The notes beneath the pieces were generated by a model, which was not told the DNA's origin, did no database searches, and saw only the letters and a program-made list of their open reading frames with translations. Source: Morinoia aosen (lineage: Eukaryota > Arthropoda > Malacostraca > Amphipoda > Talitridae). From it: a DNA stretch of 64,000 nt. The translations under genes and the position numbers were made by a program. Below, in pieces: positions 12,021 to 23,544 of the stretch. The stretch lies in assembly GCA_030386875.1 (NCBI GenBank), contig CM059568.1:26778120-26842119 (forward strand). The letters run 5' to 3'. Position 1 is the stretch's first letter. Every line of letters starts with the position of its first letter.

Positions 12021-14096
12021 ACCGAATAGGTATTCAATTATAAATCAAAAAAAATATTCGGGCGGATAAAAACAAAAAAATTTAAATTTCAACACAAAAT
12101 CCGCCTCACATGCGTGTAATACTCAAAGGTAATTAGTACCAGTACTTAGCTCAATAATTATCAACACAAGCCGCAACACAAGCTGGGAGTATAAGGGCGC
12201 TAAAGCGATAATATAATGCCTTTATCCTCAAAATTGAAAAGAAATAAAACACTAGCTGCTACAAAAAAACAACAGCACAACTATTGAACTTACAATGTCC
12301 TTACTTACGTCAACAAGACACAGCAAAGGGAAGTAAATGAAACGCCAGATAATCTCATTAATATAAACACAATTTCGATTCGCATCAACCCAAATAATTT
12401 CATTTCCTTCGCAATAAAAAGTTATTAGTCGTCGCAACAATTTGTAAATGACAAACAATTTCAACATCAGGTAATCACATGCATAACTGCAGAACCGTGA
12501 AAAAAAAATTCCTCAACTGAAATCATCACCAAATTAATTGACCATCGCCACTTGACGTTAATAAAGTCGCGCATAAACACAAATATTATTATTAAAAAAC
12601 AAAATAAACCTAGGGATTATAGGGGTTATAGATTAACTGCAACGTGAAACACGAGTTCCTCGGCAAGGCAATTTCGGAAAATTTCATAAGAATCAAAACT
12701 ATTACCTCGTAGGTAATGAAAACTGAGTGCAGTAATGGTAATGAATCTAAATGGTAATCAAATTAAAGAATCAATAAAGTTTTCACCAAAAAGAAAAAAT
12801 ACTGACGTTAGATTGTCGGATGCGTTTCCGTAGACTTCAGAATAGACGTTAATTAAAGTTATTCTTATTAATTTTTATAATGTTAAATCCAAACATCGCA
12901 CAAATTGCAACGGAACTTTTCCACTAATAGTAAAACAACCAATCAGAATAAAAAGAGTGCCGTAGACTCGTAAAACTTAATTCTATCGGTAACATAATGA
13001 TATAGAATGTGGAGTAAGATATAAGAAAACATGTAGTAAAATCAAACACACGCTAGTTTAATTAAAACATCAAGTATGAATATGGAAATTGGGTAAACCG
13101 TTTCAAATTATCGTAATCCAATTGTAACAAAATGTAAACAAAGCCATAATTTTGAACGACTCAGAATTTATAATTACCTACTTTCAAGTTTCTAAATATA
13201 CTTAAACCACGTTGGCAACACTGCGAACATGGTGAAGTAACATCGTATTTGTATTTAAAGTCAATGGTTCACCGTATCAATGGTTCACCAATGGTTCACT
13301 GTATCAATGGTTCACCGTTGTTCTCCTTCCCTTTCATGAAGGTGAATTCTCCCTAGTAGTATGGGTAAACTGCGCGCGGCCATGTACATGTACCATGTAC
13401 ATGTACCATGTTACCGTGTTACAAGATGTTGTGTTACCGCTCGCACCCGTGCGACCTGAAATTGGAAAAAATACGAGAAGATTAGCATGGTTGAAGCGCA
13501 AAGTTTAGTACATGAATGATTGAATAAAGTAAATTGAGAAACACCTTTAGTGTCAGAGTGATCCTTTACCGAATCTTACTATTTAGTTAATGACAAGATA
13601 ACATTCTTAAAACTTGGAGCCGATGATTTAAATGTCCAACAAGAACAAGTCTCTCATTATCATTTAAATTTTCTCAGAGAATGAATGCTGACTCAATAAA
13701 GATCAGCTGAATTCCGACTAGGCATTTAATTTGCTGAGAGATCGAAAACAATGTCTCCACATTAAAATCTCGGCATGAATAGCGACCGGATGTCGCTAGA
13801 ATTTTCCAATCTGTATTTAAAATGTGAATTCAGCATATTAATTGTCATCGAGACATGAGAGTGCGTTCTTGAACCTTTCCCAGACAATGCACGGCAAAAA
13901 AAGATTTAAATTTGTGCAAAGTCGTCAATTCTCGCAAAACGTGCAAACAAAAAAAATCAAAAATTCAAAAATTCTCAACAATCACGTGCGGCTTTAACAC
14001 AAGAACATTAGAAAATTATTATTCTGTGATTGTTAAACCTTTATACTGTAAACGGTTATTTTACATTTCACATATCGCGTGACGATAATGCCTTAA
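12021..14096. other. Non-coding interior of element 3, first part
   Basis: AT-rich, many stops in all frames, no retroelement motif found. Contains short tandem repeats at 13258-13412. Confidence 0.5.
13258..13412. repeat. Short tandem repeats
   Basis: TCAATGGTTCACC is repeated about four times between 13261 and 13318 with small spacers, and ATGTACATGTACC is repeated between 13381 and 13411. Confidence 0.7.
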
Positions 14097-15287
14097 GGGG
14101 ACCGTCTACGTAGAAATCAGGATATGTGTTGATTTTCTGTTTTTATATGCATCTTATAGAGGATTTTCTTGCGCTTTCATTGGTACTATCCGTTTACGTC
14201 TACTCCGAATAGTGCGCTCACCAGAGGGGGGGAAAGCGATGGGGGTGGAGTGACCTCGAACCCTCCCCCCCCCCCCTCATTATTTGGAGTCAATTGAGCG
14301 TTTCTCTGCGGGAATGGCATTATAGTCGTTCATGGGCTACTCAAAGTGGTTCCATTATTCAAACGAAACATTCTAAGGCTGAATAAATATTTTTTATGAA
14401 ATTTTGACAATTTCAGAATTTAGCTGTTCTGCCGTATCTATGATACCGCAGCTTTCACTCATAGCGCGATGACAGCTGCAGTATCATAGCTACAGCTATG
14501 GCGAGCACACCAATCCAAAGGGCTTGAAAAGAGCTATAAAACAAAGGAGTTGACTTGACAAAAAAAACTATTTTGGTCGAAAAAAATGAAAAATTAAAAA
14601 AATTAATTGTTTTCATGAATTACACCTATTCTCTTTTGTTGTATATTTTTTTCAGAGTTACAGAGCTACACCAATGTAAATTATATCAATCGAAAGGGCT
14701 TCAAAAGAGCTACAAACGCTCAAGAGTTCATTGCAGAAAACCCTGTAGTTCAAAAGATAAAAAGAAAAACAATTTTTTTTGTGAAAAAACTCGTTTTTAT
14801 GGAAACTTGATAATTGGTTTCTCAAATGCTACTTCTTCCACAATTTTAGAGCTACGAGAATGGTATATATACCATTCGATAGGGCTTAGCAAGGAGTATT
14901 CATATGCAATGACATTTATGGATTCATTTATTATTTTGAAAATTACACGACATGAAAAAAAAATGAAGATAAAGTAAATTTTTTTTTATTTTCAATTCCC
15001 AAAATCCACAAAAAGAAGTTAGTGAAATTCCCTATTGCATATGGATATATAGACATATGAGCAATCTAAAAACGAAGTACTGGTTCTGTAGCTTGAAAAT
15101 TGTAGAAGTAGTAGGATTTTTAAAAAACCCCTTTTTTATCATATTTTTCAAAAAAAAAATTAAAGTCCACCTACAAAAATTTCGTCGAAATAACAAATGA
15201 TCTATACATCATTTCACACCTACTGTGAAAATTTGAGAGAAATCCATCCATAAATAACGGACTTTTTTGTCTACGTAGACGGTGCCC
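14097..15287 (-). mobile_element. TTAA MITE, ACCGTCTACGTAG family, copy 1
   Basis: TTAA at 14093-14096 and 15288-15291 flank 1,191 bp whose ends, GGGGACCGTCTACGTAG and CTACGTAGACGGTGCCC, are inverted repeats with one mismatch. The TTAA target points to a piggyBac-like or Kolobok-like source. No transposase is present. The 14555-14977 open frame is low-complexity and follows internal modules that recur about every 180 bp (AGCCCTTTGGATTGG-like and TGTAGCTC), so I do not call it a gene. It lies in reverse relative to the copies at 49607 and 55158. Confidence 0.85.
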
Positions 15288-15291
15288 TTAA

Positions 15292-16618
15292 ACAAAAAGG
15301 TAAATACTAAAGCGTATGCGAGGTTAACATGAAGCATAAGCAAATACAACAAAAAGACACAATTGAATACATAAGTACATACTTTTTACAGTAAAAACAC
15401 GATTTGTTGTCAAGGTAAAAATCAATATTGACGTTAACCACTCTGAATTTAAATCGTTCAATCAGTTGTTAAATATCCCGTAGAAACTTTGGGAGACTTG
15501 AGGATAAATTTTACATTCTTTTAAAGGTCTAGTTAATTTCAAATGTATGAATTTATTTATTTTAATTACAAATTATATTGCATAAAACTTTACTGATTAT
15601 GAAATTCGAGTATGCTTGCAAAATGACTGCATGACGCTCTAGATCGTAAACGTACTCAAAAAACAATAAAAACAGCCACTCTCGTTTAAAAAATAGCTAA
15701 GAAATAAATCAATTTTTGTTATTAATTTTAATTAGTCTCCACTATTCAATTATTCGTCAATTGTCCAAAACACATCTTATTCGTGACTATTCACCAGTCA
15801 TATTCATGAATATTCACCTATTCATATTCATATTCATGATCACGCTGTCAACTGTTGCCAGCCAAAGCTACCGGAAATACGGCGCCTCACTGTCTGGCGT
15901 ATGTAGCGCCTTGATAGAGTTCAATGCTTGCATGGTACTTGCAGCCTTGAGCAACGCAACGAAAAAACTGCAAATACTACTCACTCGTACTGCACACACC
16001 GCAGCTCAACTGCACATGAAATTATGCGTGCTGCTCTGCACACTCTGCACTCTATTACTCGTTACTCTTAACTAATTACCAGACCACAACATGTGGTTAA
16101 TTAATGGGCATCTATGGCCTCTCATTATTACTCTCGGATAGTACTTCTGTTCGCCAGCACAATGACAACCGCAATCTGCAATGCTAAACTCTGACCGTCA
16201 TGGTATCAATGGTATTACTTCCACCACATGAAATTATGAACTAAAATCAGAGTCCCATCGAAAATCAACGGTAACAGCTTCTCTTAAAGCGTATTCACTT
16301 AATTGTCTGCGCAAATTAATGTAATACTATTTCTCAACAATATCACTCGACCTCGCTGGTAAATTTATCTGGTAACCTTAACCATTTACCATATATATCC
16401 ACAGATTTGTCGGTATCTTTTACCAAGCGCTGCAACGCTTTATTTATTCTCTCACGGACATTCACTCTGCCGCGGTATCTTCTCTTTTTGCTCTATTTTT
16501 CTCACATATTTCTCACATATTTCTTCTTTCGTACTCAAAATGCGAATACTATATCTTCTTCACTTCCCTAAAACCTCCTTATTTTCTGTTACACACGGAG
16601 TCGTAAATTTACCACCAA
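15292..16618. other. Non-coding interior of element 3, second part
   Basis: The plus-strand frame 15716-16075 has no recognisable domain and its strand is opposite to the element. A TTCATATTCATG-rich patch lies at 15798-15840. Nothing else recognised. Confidence 0.45.
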
Positions 16619-16629
16619 CTGTGCCACCA
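16619..16629 (-). other. Primer binding site of element 3
   Basis: Minus strand TGGTGGCACAG, one base after the 5' LTR. The leading TGG pairs with a tRNA CCA end, and the first seven bases equal the primer sites of elements 1 and 2. Confidence 0.7.
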
Positions 16630-16630
16630 A

Positions 16631-16792
16631 TATGCAGGCAGACAGAGGTTAGAGATACGCTGGTTACGTGCGATGTTTACTGGTACGATGCAGTACAGGT
16701 GGGGATGCGGACCAAATGCGCGGGCCCTGAAGAGCTCACCTCTTATAAGACCTCTGAGGTGCTTAGGGTAGGGGGGCGTGCTCGCTCGCACA
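16631..16792 (-). repeat. 5' LTR of element 3
   Basis: Minus strand, starts TGTGCGAGCGAGC, contains the TATA-like TCTTATAAG, ends CCTGCATA. It differs from the other LTR of the element at only a few positions. Confidence 0.8.
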
Positions 16793-18249
16793 CTATTTTA
16801 GACTCATGGTCCCATCTTGTATATTTAATTCGGTACAATGTTCATCGAAGTAAAATGCCTATGATTGAAGAATGAAATAAGTAGTCTGAAAATACAACAG
16901 ATGCTGATGTATAATTTTTATCAGCATGATTCATTATGAAATTCATTACACTTTGTTATTTTTTATTTCAAACAATGTTAAAAATAACGAAGGTAGGAAT
17001 TTTCAGTTTAAAAATTTGATGACATGCAAATATTATTACCCTCGTTTTGCGCAGATATTGGTAATCGCTCAGTTCGCATAACATGAATCCATGGTAATCG
17101 CTCAGTTTGCATAACATGAAAAACAATGAAAATAATTGGGCCTTTTTCATTTTTGCACTCCGATAGTAAAAATTTGAAATATTGATGAGAACCCAGTAAA
17201 ACTAATTGAAATTAGGCAGCACTTGAACCACAAAAAATGCAGCTTTTTATGAGTGTACATGTGTGAAAAAAATAATGGTAAGATTTTTTCCATGGTAGTG
17301 AACTGCATTAAAAATTATTTTTGTTTCATGGATGACCTACATGTCCTGCATCATTAGAAAATTAAAAATAACGCGTAAATAATGAAGCTAAATTTGAATG
17401 CCGGTGTTCACTCAAATTGAAGATCTTACAGAAAATTCAAAGAACTTCACTCCTTACTTCATAACTTCCATAGATCTTTTGTTACCTCAGATATTCACAC
17501 AGAAAAAGTTCTGTCTTTTCGCTTCCTCAACAACAAAAGGTCTAAATTTCCGCTCGTTGATTCAAGCACCAAAAATACAAGTCTTCATGTAAACTCATTG
17601 TTGATGTTAGACATGTAAACTTAATGAATGTATTTCAACAGCAGGGATTTTAGAAATGACCACGAAATGAAGGGAATCTAAAGATTCAAATGCAGTGTTG
17701 ACACTTTTTACACAGCTGAAAGCAGAAATGTATTTTTTCAACATGACCAGAAAATAAATTAAAATTGATCAATCAATGACGAATTTAGAGTGAGCTATAA
17801 ACTTTATAAATTAAACTGTCAACCTCATTTCTGACTGGCTTATCTGATATCTAGCGATAGGTGGAGACCTATTCGCCTGCTGGTTGTCTCCATTGGCCTG
17901 CTGGTAATGGTTAGAAGGTTGAGCTTTAATCAACTGTGTCTTTACTCAACTCGACTGTGGAAGAAATGGATAAAGTCATTTTATGTTTTACGCGTAGTTA
18001 ATAAATTACGGCCATGTAAGTGTGCTGAGCTTTGATGAAATGATACAGGATTGCTAACACTGTAAATTTCGCCCAACTGTTCATGTTGAACACTTTCTCA
18101 TATATTCTTCAGTAAAATTCCTAGCTTGTAACTTTGAAATGTTTTCCAACTCGTGCGCCAAAAAACTCAAAATGTTAACCACTGAATTAATACAGGCCAC
18201 AGAGTATCGCTTTGTCTTTAATTTCCTGTGTGGTGTCTAATACTTTTGC

Positions 18250-18272
18250 AACACTCTGAAGTGCAGAGTGTT
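18250..18272. repeat. Short hairpin conserved in both arms
   Basis: AACACTCTG and CAGAGTGTT are perfect 9-bp arms around a 5-base loop. The right-arm copy at 60157-60179 has the same stem with the loop in inverse. Confidence 0.6.
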
Positions 18273-18883
18273 ACAATAATTTTAAATATATTAAAGTAAA
18301 TACAATAAATGAAATCCATTGAATAATGCGCTCATCAATTTTCTCATTAAACTCATTAATAACTTGAATAATGCACTCATTATTTTCGAAGATTAGCACA
18401 ACTTTTTTTAACTGAAATTAGATATAAGCCAAAATTGAAGGGTAAAAGGCACAAGTAGGACAAGCGCGAGATTCCCGATTTTTTCGAAAACAGTCAACAA
18501 CCATGCTAAGCATCAGAACCTACTTTGAAGCGAAAGGCTTTGTTCTCAAATAGGCGTGAAGCGTAGTAGGATAAGCGCATCGTTTGCTATTTTCTATTCG
18601 CCGCTTCTTGAATAGAAAACGAGTTTTTTCTGGCATCCCCAATTAAATCATTTAGCTTGCATATGAGCTTAAATAGATCTGAGTACATAATGTGAAAAGT
18701 TTTCATTCGTGTTATTTCACTACTGCAGCTCACACTTGAAAATCAATGATTATGTATTGCTTAATTTTTGTAAATAAATTGATAATGTTGACGAGACTTC
18801 AATTTGTTGCTCGCATTATCACTCATTTGTGTTACATCAGGTAAAATTCGTGAATCAGTTTTCATAACTTACTGCTCCTGCGT

Positions 18884-19003
18884 CTAAAGTACACATTGAC
18901 GAACATATAGACACTCATTCTCCAAAAACTTGCTATTTGAACTAGCTTTATCAGCGCAACTTTCCCACACGACCGAAGTTCTCCGTCTTTTATTACGACG
19001 CAT
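18884..19003 (-). CDS. 39-codon frame shared by both arms, function unknown
   Basis: Starts MRRNKRRRTSVVWESC and stops with TAG. The right-arm copy at 45090-45209 has the same length with about 10 of 39 residues changed, so it is open in both but shows no strong protein constraint. The basic start followed by a SVVW motif faintly recalls a BED finger, but the Cys/His pattern does not follow. It could be a chance frame. Confidence 0.25.
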   Translation of the reverse strand: MRRNKRRRTSVVWESCADKASSNSKFLENECLYVRQCVL

Positions 19004-19440
19004 TTTCGTTTTAACAAAAAAAAAGTACAAAACATTTATTGAGACATTCGAAAAATAAACTTTTCATTTCCATTGCATAGTGTCATATTTTCTCAACAAC
19101 TTATAACCTATCGACAACAATATTATTCGCAATTAATTCTCAGCGCAATAATATTGCCATGATACTGCGCGCAGTAAACTACGTGTGACAAGTGGTGTGC
19201 GACATAATCACTGTTTTTGCACGAAGCGGTAAATGTGTTGAAGTCAATCGATGGCTTAACGTAGTTACAGAGACCTAATGGTTTGCTTGAGGCTTGCATA
19301 CAATTTTTTATTTGTTTTATGATGTTCAATTAAATAGTGAAGAGGTTGGAGCAATAAATTCAATATCTTTAATGATCTGAGTTTTAAAGCTTTCTATACA
19401 CGAAAAATACAATACATTAAATCGCACTGAATTTTCCTAC

Positions 19441-19952
19441 TTCTAGTAAAATATATTTGAGTGATAGAGATAAAATCATAGCTTAACATCAATGCGTAGT
19501 CAAGCTTCTCAAGCGATCTCTTTGCAGCGTGACGGTGTAGCACTGTACATCAGTACATCATCTAAACAGTTGGGTTCGGAACGTCGTGAATGAAGGATGT
19601 ATGTTCTAAATCTTCGCGGTGTTGCGAAGTACTAAAAAATTTTGAAAAAGCACTCTAAATGTAGACGTCGGTTGTTTGGAGATAAGTAATAAATTTGTTT
19701 TTGTTAAAAAACGCATTGTATCACTGTTTTTGTGCACATCGACGTCATCAAAACCAGAAATGTACGAACAAACGCGTCGCAGAAGTTTTGAAGTTTGTTA
19801 GCGTAGTAATTTTTTTTTACCTAAAAATACGATGATCTGTGGCAAATTTTGCCGTAATTTTATCATGTCATTTGAACAGTTACGCTTAGTTCAGTTTAAA
19901 TCATACATTATTTAGGTTAAAAATTCATAATCATTATTCAAACCGCGATGCA
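19441..19952. other. Left-arm-specific sequence, nothing recognised
   Basis: AT-rich sequence absent from the right arm. No exon, repeat or terminal signal seen. Confidence 0.4.
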
Positions 19953-20980
19953 CCCGAGCGCATACAGTCCAGTTTGGCGAATTTCTACACCGCCCACCCC
20001 TCTCCCACCACCTCCGAGCAGCTACAGCAATGTTAGGTTAGGGTAATTAAGGTAAGGTTAAGTTGACTCAAGTTGGATTAAGTAGGTTTGATTAAGTTAG
20101 GTTAGGTTGGGTAAGGTTAGGCCAAGTTCAGTTAGTTTAAGATTAAGTTAAAAAAGTTTGAAAATGCCTGTTCATGAGTGCCGAAATGGATGGTCGAATG
20201 GCCAAACACCAGCGGTCGTTGTCATAACATATTATAATGATTTAATGCAGGTTGACTTTGGTATTCCGCTGTACGATCCACTTATTAAGTACTTGTAGTG
20301 TTTATAACGAACAGATAGGTTAATAAACCTCACTAGTACTACATAGTTAAATAATTGGTGCGAATGGCAACTTTATGTAGCAACACGGAGGTGGAAGGAG
20401 AGGGGTGGGCGGTGTAGAAATTCGCGAGACTGGAGTCTGTACCGCCTGAGCGCACTGGGTCCAGTCTCGCGAATTTCTACACCACTCAACCCTCTCCCTC
20501 CACCTAGAGCAGCTACATAAAGTTGCCATTCGCGCCAATTATTGAACTATGTAGTACTACTGAGGTTTATTAACCTATCTGTTCGTTAAACATTTATTAT
20601 TAATCACTGCATCACAACCACTACAAGTACTTAGTATGTGAATAATTTAGCGGAATGCCAAAGTTAACCTGTTTTAAATCATTCTAATAAGTTTTGACAA
20701 CGACCGCTGGTGTTTGGCTATTCGACCCTCCATCTCGGCACGCAAAAACAGGCATTTTTAAAGTTTTTTAAGTTAACCTTAAACTAACTGAACTTGGCCT
20801 AACCCAACACAACCTAACCTAACTTAACCTAACCTCTTAACCTAACTTAACCTAACTTAAATTAATTTAACCTGACATTTTTGTACCTGTTTGGAGGTGG
20901 TGCTGTAGCTGCTTGGAGGCGGAGGGAGAGGGTTGGGCGGAGTAGGAATTCGCGAGATTGGACCCTGTGCCGCCCGAGCA
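19953..20980. mobile_element. Two MITEs joined head to head as a 1-kb palindrome
   Basis: Four copies of one terminal sequence (core GCGAATTTCTACACCGCC) lie near 19975, 20420 (inverted), 20470 and 20950 (inverted). This makes two units of about 500 bp, each with long inverted ends, that mirror each other around 20450. Interior sequence is mirrored too, for example GGTTAATAAACCTCA near 20320 and TGAGGTTTATTAACC near 20560. Each unit holds degenerate TTAGG/TTAAG arrays (20031-20130 and, inverted, 20770-20870). No coding frame is seen. Confidence 0.8.
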
Positions 20981-22170
20981 GCCAAAGAAGAATAAACGTA
21001 CGTATGTGTTAACACACATGACACAGCTGAAGCTGATAAGCTAGTTAGGCACTGCCAGCGGGAGTAAACTAGAGAGGAGTGCGACTGTACGCGGATTTTT
21101 AGCACGTATTCTTCTCGAAACGTTTCATGCGTCTTAACGTTTGAAATCAAGCAGAGTCACACTTGTGTGTGTGCTGTGTACGGCATTGCGCCAGCTAATT
21201 TTGTCTTTTTTGCTAGTGCTCTCTGTACTCTCGCTTAAACAAGTTAATTAAAGTAATCAAATTAGCTGATTCCTTCGGATTAAATCGCAAATGTATTTGC
21301 TACAATATTTTTTGCTTCTTTAACGACAGCAGTTCACAGCGATATTTTTCATTATTTACATTACAAATTGTCTTCATCGTACTAGAATGATGTAATACTA
21401 ATAGACTTCATAGCTTTGTGTACTATATGGTCTATTTTATTTTCACCTGTTGGACTTGAAACCCTAAACCGTTCATGTTGGGTCATGACGTTGGTGAACT
21501 ACAAGGAAGGCTAGGTATGATAAAAATGCGAAAATTAACTAGAGTTCATTCTTATGTCGGTTATGTAATGTGATCGTTTGATTGGTGAAGTAGGGGATTT
21601 ATATTTTAGGCTATCACTTTAATCCGTTCGTTCATTTGAGTGGGACTATCCTACAGATTTCATTTATTTACCTGCCTTCGTTATGCTGTGCGTGTCATTT
21701 TTCCTATATTTCCTTACATTATTGGGTATTATACTACTCAATTTTTGATAATTTGTTACGGACTGTTCCATATATGGGTGTATTTTTTAATCATTTCACT
21801 TTCGGTTTCCTGCTCCCTCCTTTATCGCTTAGATTTTTTCCAGATGTCTTTAATTATAGCTAATTTTTAAAATAACTTATTTAACTGAAATTTTTCACTA
21901 ATTATTGTATTGCGAGTTATTCTCATTTCCCGCTGATTGCATCGATTTCTGCACTTGACTTGCTATTTTTAACTTTTTAACAGCTTCGTTTTTCATCTAA
22001 TTTTGTTAGTAACCTGCTTCGTTATTTCGGATTCTCATTTTTTTTCCATCTACAGTCGAGTGCTGTTCTTCTCTAATGGGATATGTTTTATCGAATGTGC
22101 AGTTCTGTTGTCACATATTCTAATCTAACACAGTGTGAGCGAATGTTAATGTTGATATTACTGATGTACC
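20981..22170. other. Left-arm-specific sequence without a recognised gene
   Basis: AT-rich, becoming T-rich on the plus strand. The overlapping frames at 21636-21870 are hydrophobic by composition only. After about 22170 the match to the right arm resumes, including GGTATCGGTATCGG-like short repeats in reverse. Confidence 0.4.
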
Positions 22171-23544
22171 GATTCTATTTTTTGGCTGATATCGATAACC
22201 ATTTTTTGGCCGACACAGTTACCGATACTTGGGAATACCGATACTTTGACCGATACCGATGCTTTGGCAATTATAATAAAAATATATTTGCCCTGTATGG
22301 GTGTTATGATAAAATTATGCACTAATATATCCAATAATATAAAAATACTGGCAATAAAATTTTTGGTCGGGAATAATAAAACTGTTCTTGCTATGTTAAC
22401 TATGATCTTGAGAAAAAATAACAAAAAAATCCATTCGATAGAAAAGTGTTTCTAATCGTATTGCAACGTAATATAGACTAGCTATAATAGCAACTGGTTC
22501 CAAAAGTAGACCAAAACAATAATTTTTCCACAAAATTTTTATAATTTTCGTGTTTTTCCCACCAAAATACATACTTTGGTGAAAAGAAAACATCAAAATT
22601 ACATATGCCCCGAAAAGATCCGCAAACATTCGACCAACTATATGATTGCTCGTGAGTCTTTCAAACATCTTAAAATAGAAGAAAAATGCAAGATTCGTAA
22701 TGTACGGTGATTTATATGTTGAATTAAAGTAAAGTTATTAACTTCATAATAATTGACGATTTACAAGCTAAATTAAAATTGAATATTCAGCTACTTCTAC
22801 ACTAAATTTACAGAAAACTTTAAAATGCACCTTCAACTTTATTTAATTGGTTTGATTTTTGTTTGCCTGTCACATACTGTAAGAAATGGATATTGGGTCA
22901 ACTATATAGGTTTTAGTTGTAAAAGTTTAATAATTTTATGTCGCTACTGTGTTTAACTACTCATGCTAGATAGCTTTCACTTACTGATACGTGACTCATC
23001 GTGAATTCAAAGAATTCAATTCAAATAAATTCAGTTAGCGAGCCTGATTAAATCAATCGCTGAATCCAACATTAGCTAACTAATTTACTTGGTATGAATA
23101 GACTCTTTATTTGATTTATGATTTTTTCTTTCATGATTTATGACCTTCATTTTTATGATAAAATACGTATTATTGGAAAGTATCTGCCAGATTTTGCCGA
23201 CACCGATACCAGTAAAAATAAGCGATACTGCCGATACCGATACATCGGTACATCACTAGTTGATGTAATTTATTGCACGTCTCCTTTCATTGCTTTTACG
23301 TAATTACGACTTGTTTCGGTCTAGTGCTACTTAAATATAACTAGCCAAAGCAGAAAGGTTACATCTACCTGTCGATTCATTATTCTACTTCTTTTATCTC
23401 GGCCTCAACACCATGGCATTCCCTCATTGTTCATGTGATATCGAGACTGGGAATATGAGTACTTGTTTATTTGTAAGCGTGAGAGCAGCAATGAAGAGTT
23501 GACAACAGAGATGCGACAACCCAATGAAATGTCCTAAATAATAA

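Larger units (their letters stand above)
11844..16792 (-). mobile_element. LTR element 3, complete but without gag or pol
   Basis: Two direct LTRs of 162 bp (11844-12005 and 16631-16792) are about 95% identical and are flanked by the duplication CTAT at 11840-11843 and 16793-16796. Read on the minus strand, the 5' LTR is followed after one base by primer site TGGTGGCACAG, and the 3' LTR is preceded by the purine tract AAGGGGGGAGGTA. Without the 1.2-kb MITE the interior is about 3.4 kb, AT-rich, with no gag, protease, RT or integrase motif on either strand. LTR, primer site and purine tract resemble those of element 2, so it is probably a non-autonomous relative. The right arm has the unoccupied site near 61616-61620. 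Confidence 0.85.
16797..19440. other. Left-arm sequence without a convincing gene
   Basis: Matches the right arm in reverse. It carries the hairpin at 18250-18272 and the weak frames at 18884-19003 and 19123-19329, which have counterparts in the right arm but no recognisable domain. Confidence 0.5.
10424..23366. repeat. Left arm of a large imperfect inverted repeat
   Basis: Segments 10424-11843, 16797-19440 and 22170-23366 match, in reverse complement, 61620-63035, 59990-61610 plus 44650-45660, and 44004-44310 plus 39979-40829 of the right arm. A stretch checked by eye (18240-18420 against 60010-60200) is about 90% identical. The left arm alone carries LTR element 3 (11844-16792) and the MITE dimer (about 19440-22170). 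Arm ends show no obvious TIR signature or target duplication, so I call it an inverted segmental duplication or two inverted copies of one large element. Confidence 0.85.

Noticed and set aside
14555..14977. 140-codon frame inside MITE copy 1
   Set aside because: Lys/Ile/Phe-rich by composition, follows the internal 180-bp modules and is not open in the other two copies.
15716..16075. 119-codon plus-strand frame in element 3
   Set aside because: Opposite to the element, no motif, and no counterpart elsewhere.
20031..20870. Interstitial telomere array
   Set aside because: The TTAGG-like runs are too degenerate and are mirrored inside a MITE dimer, so they belong to the MITE.
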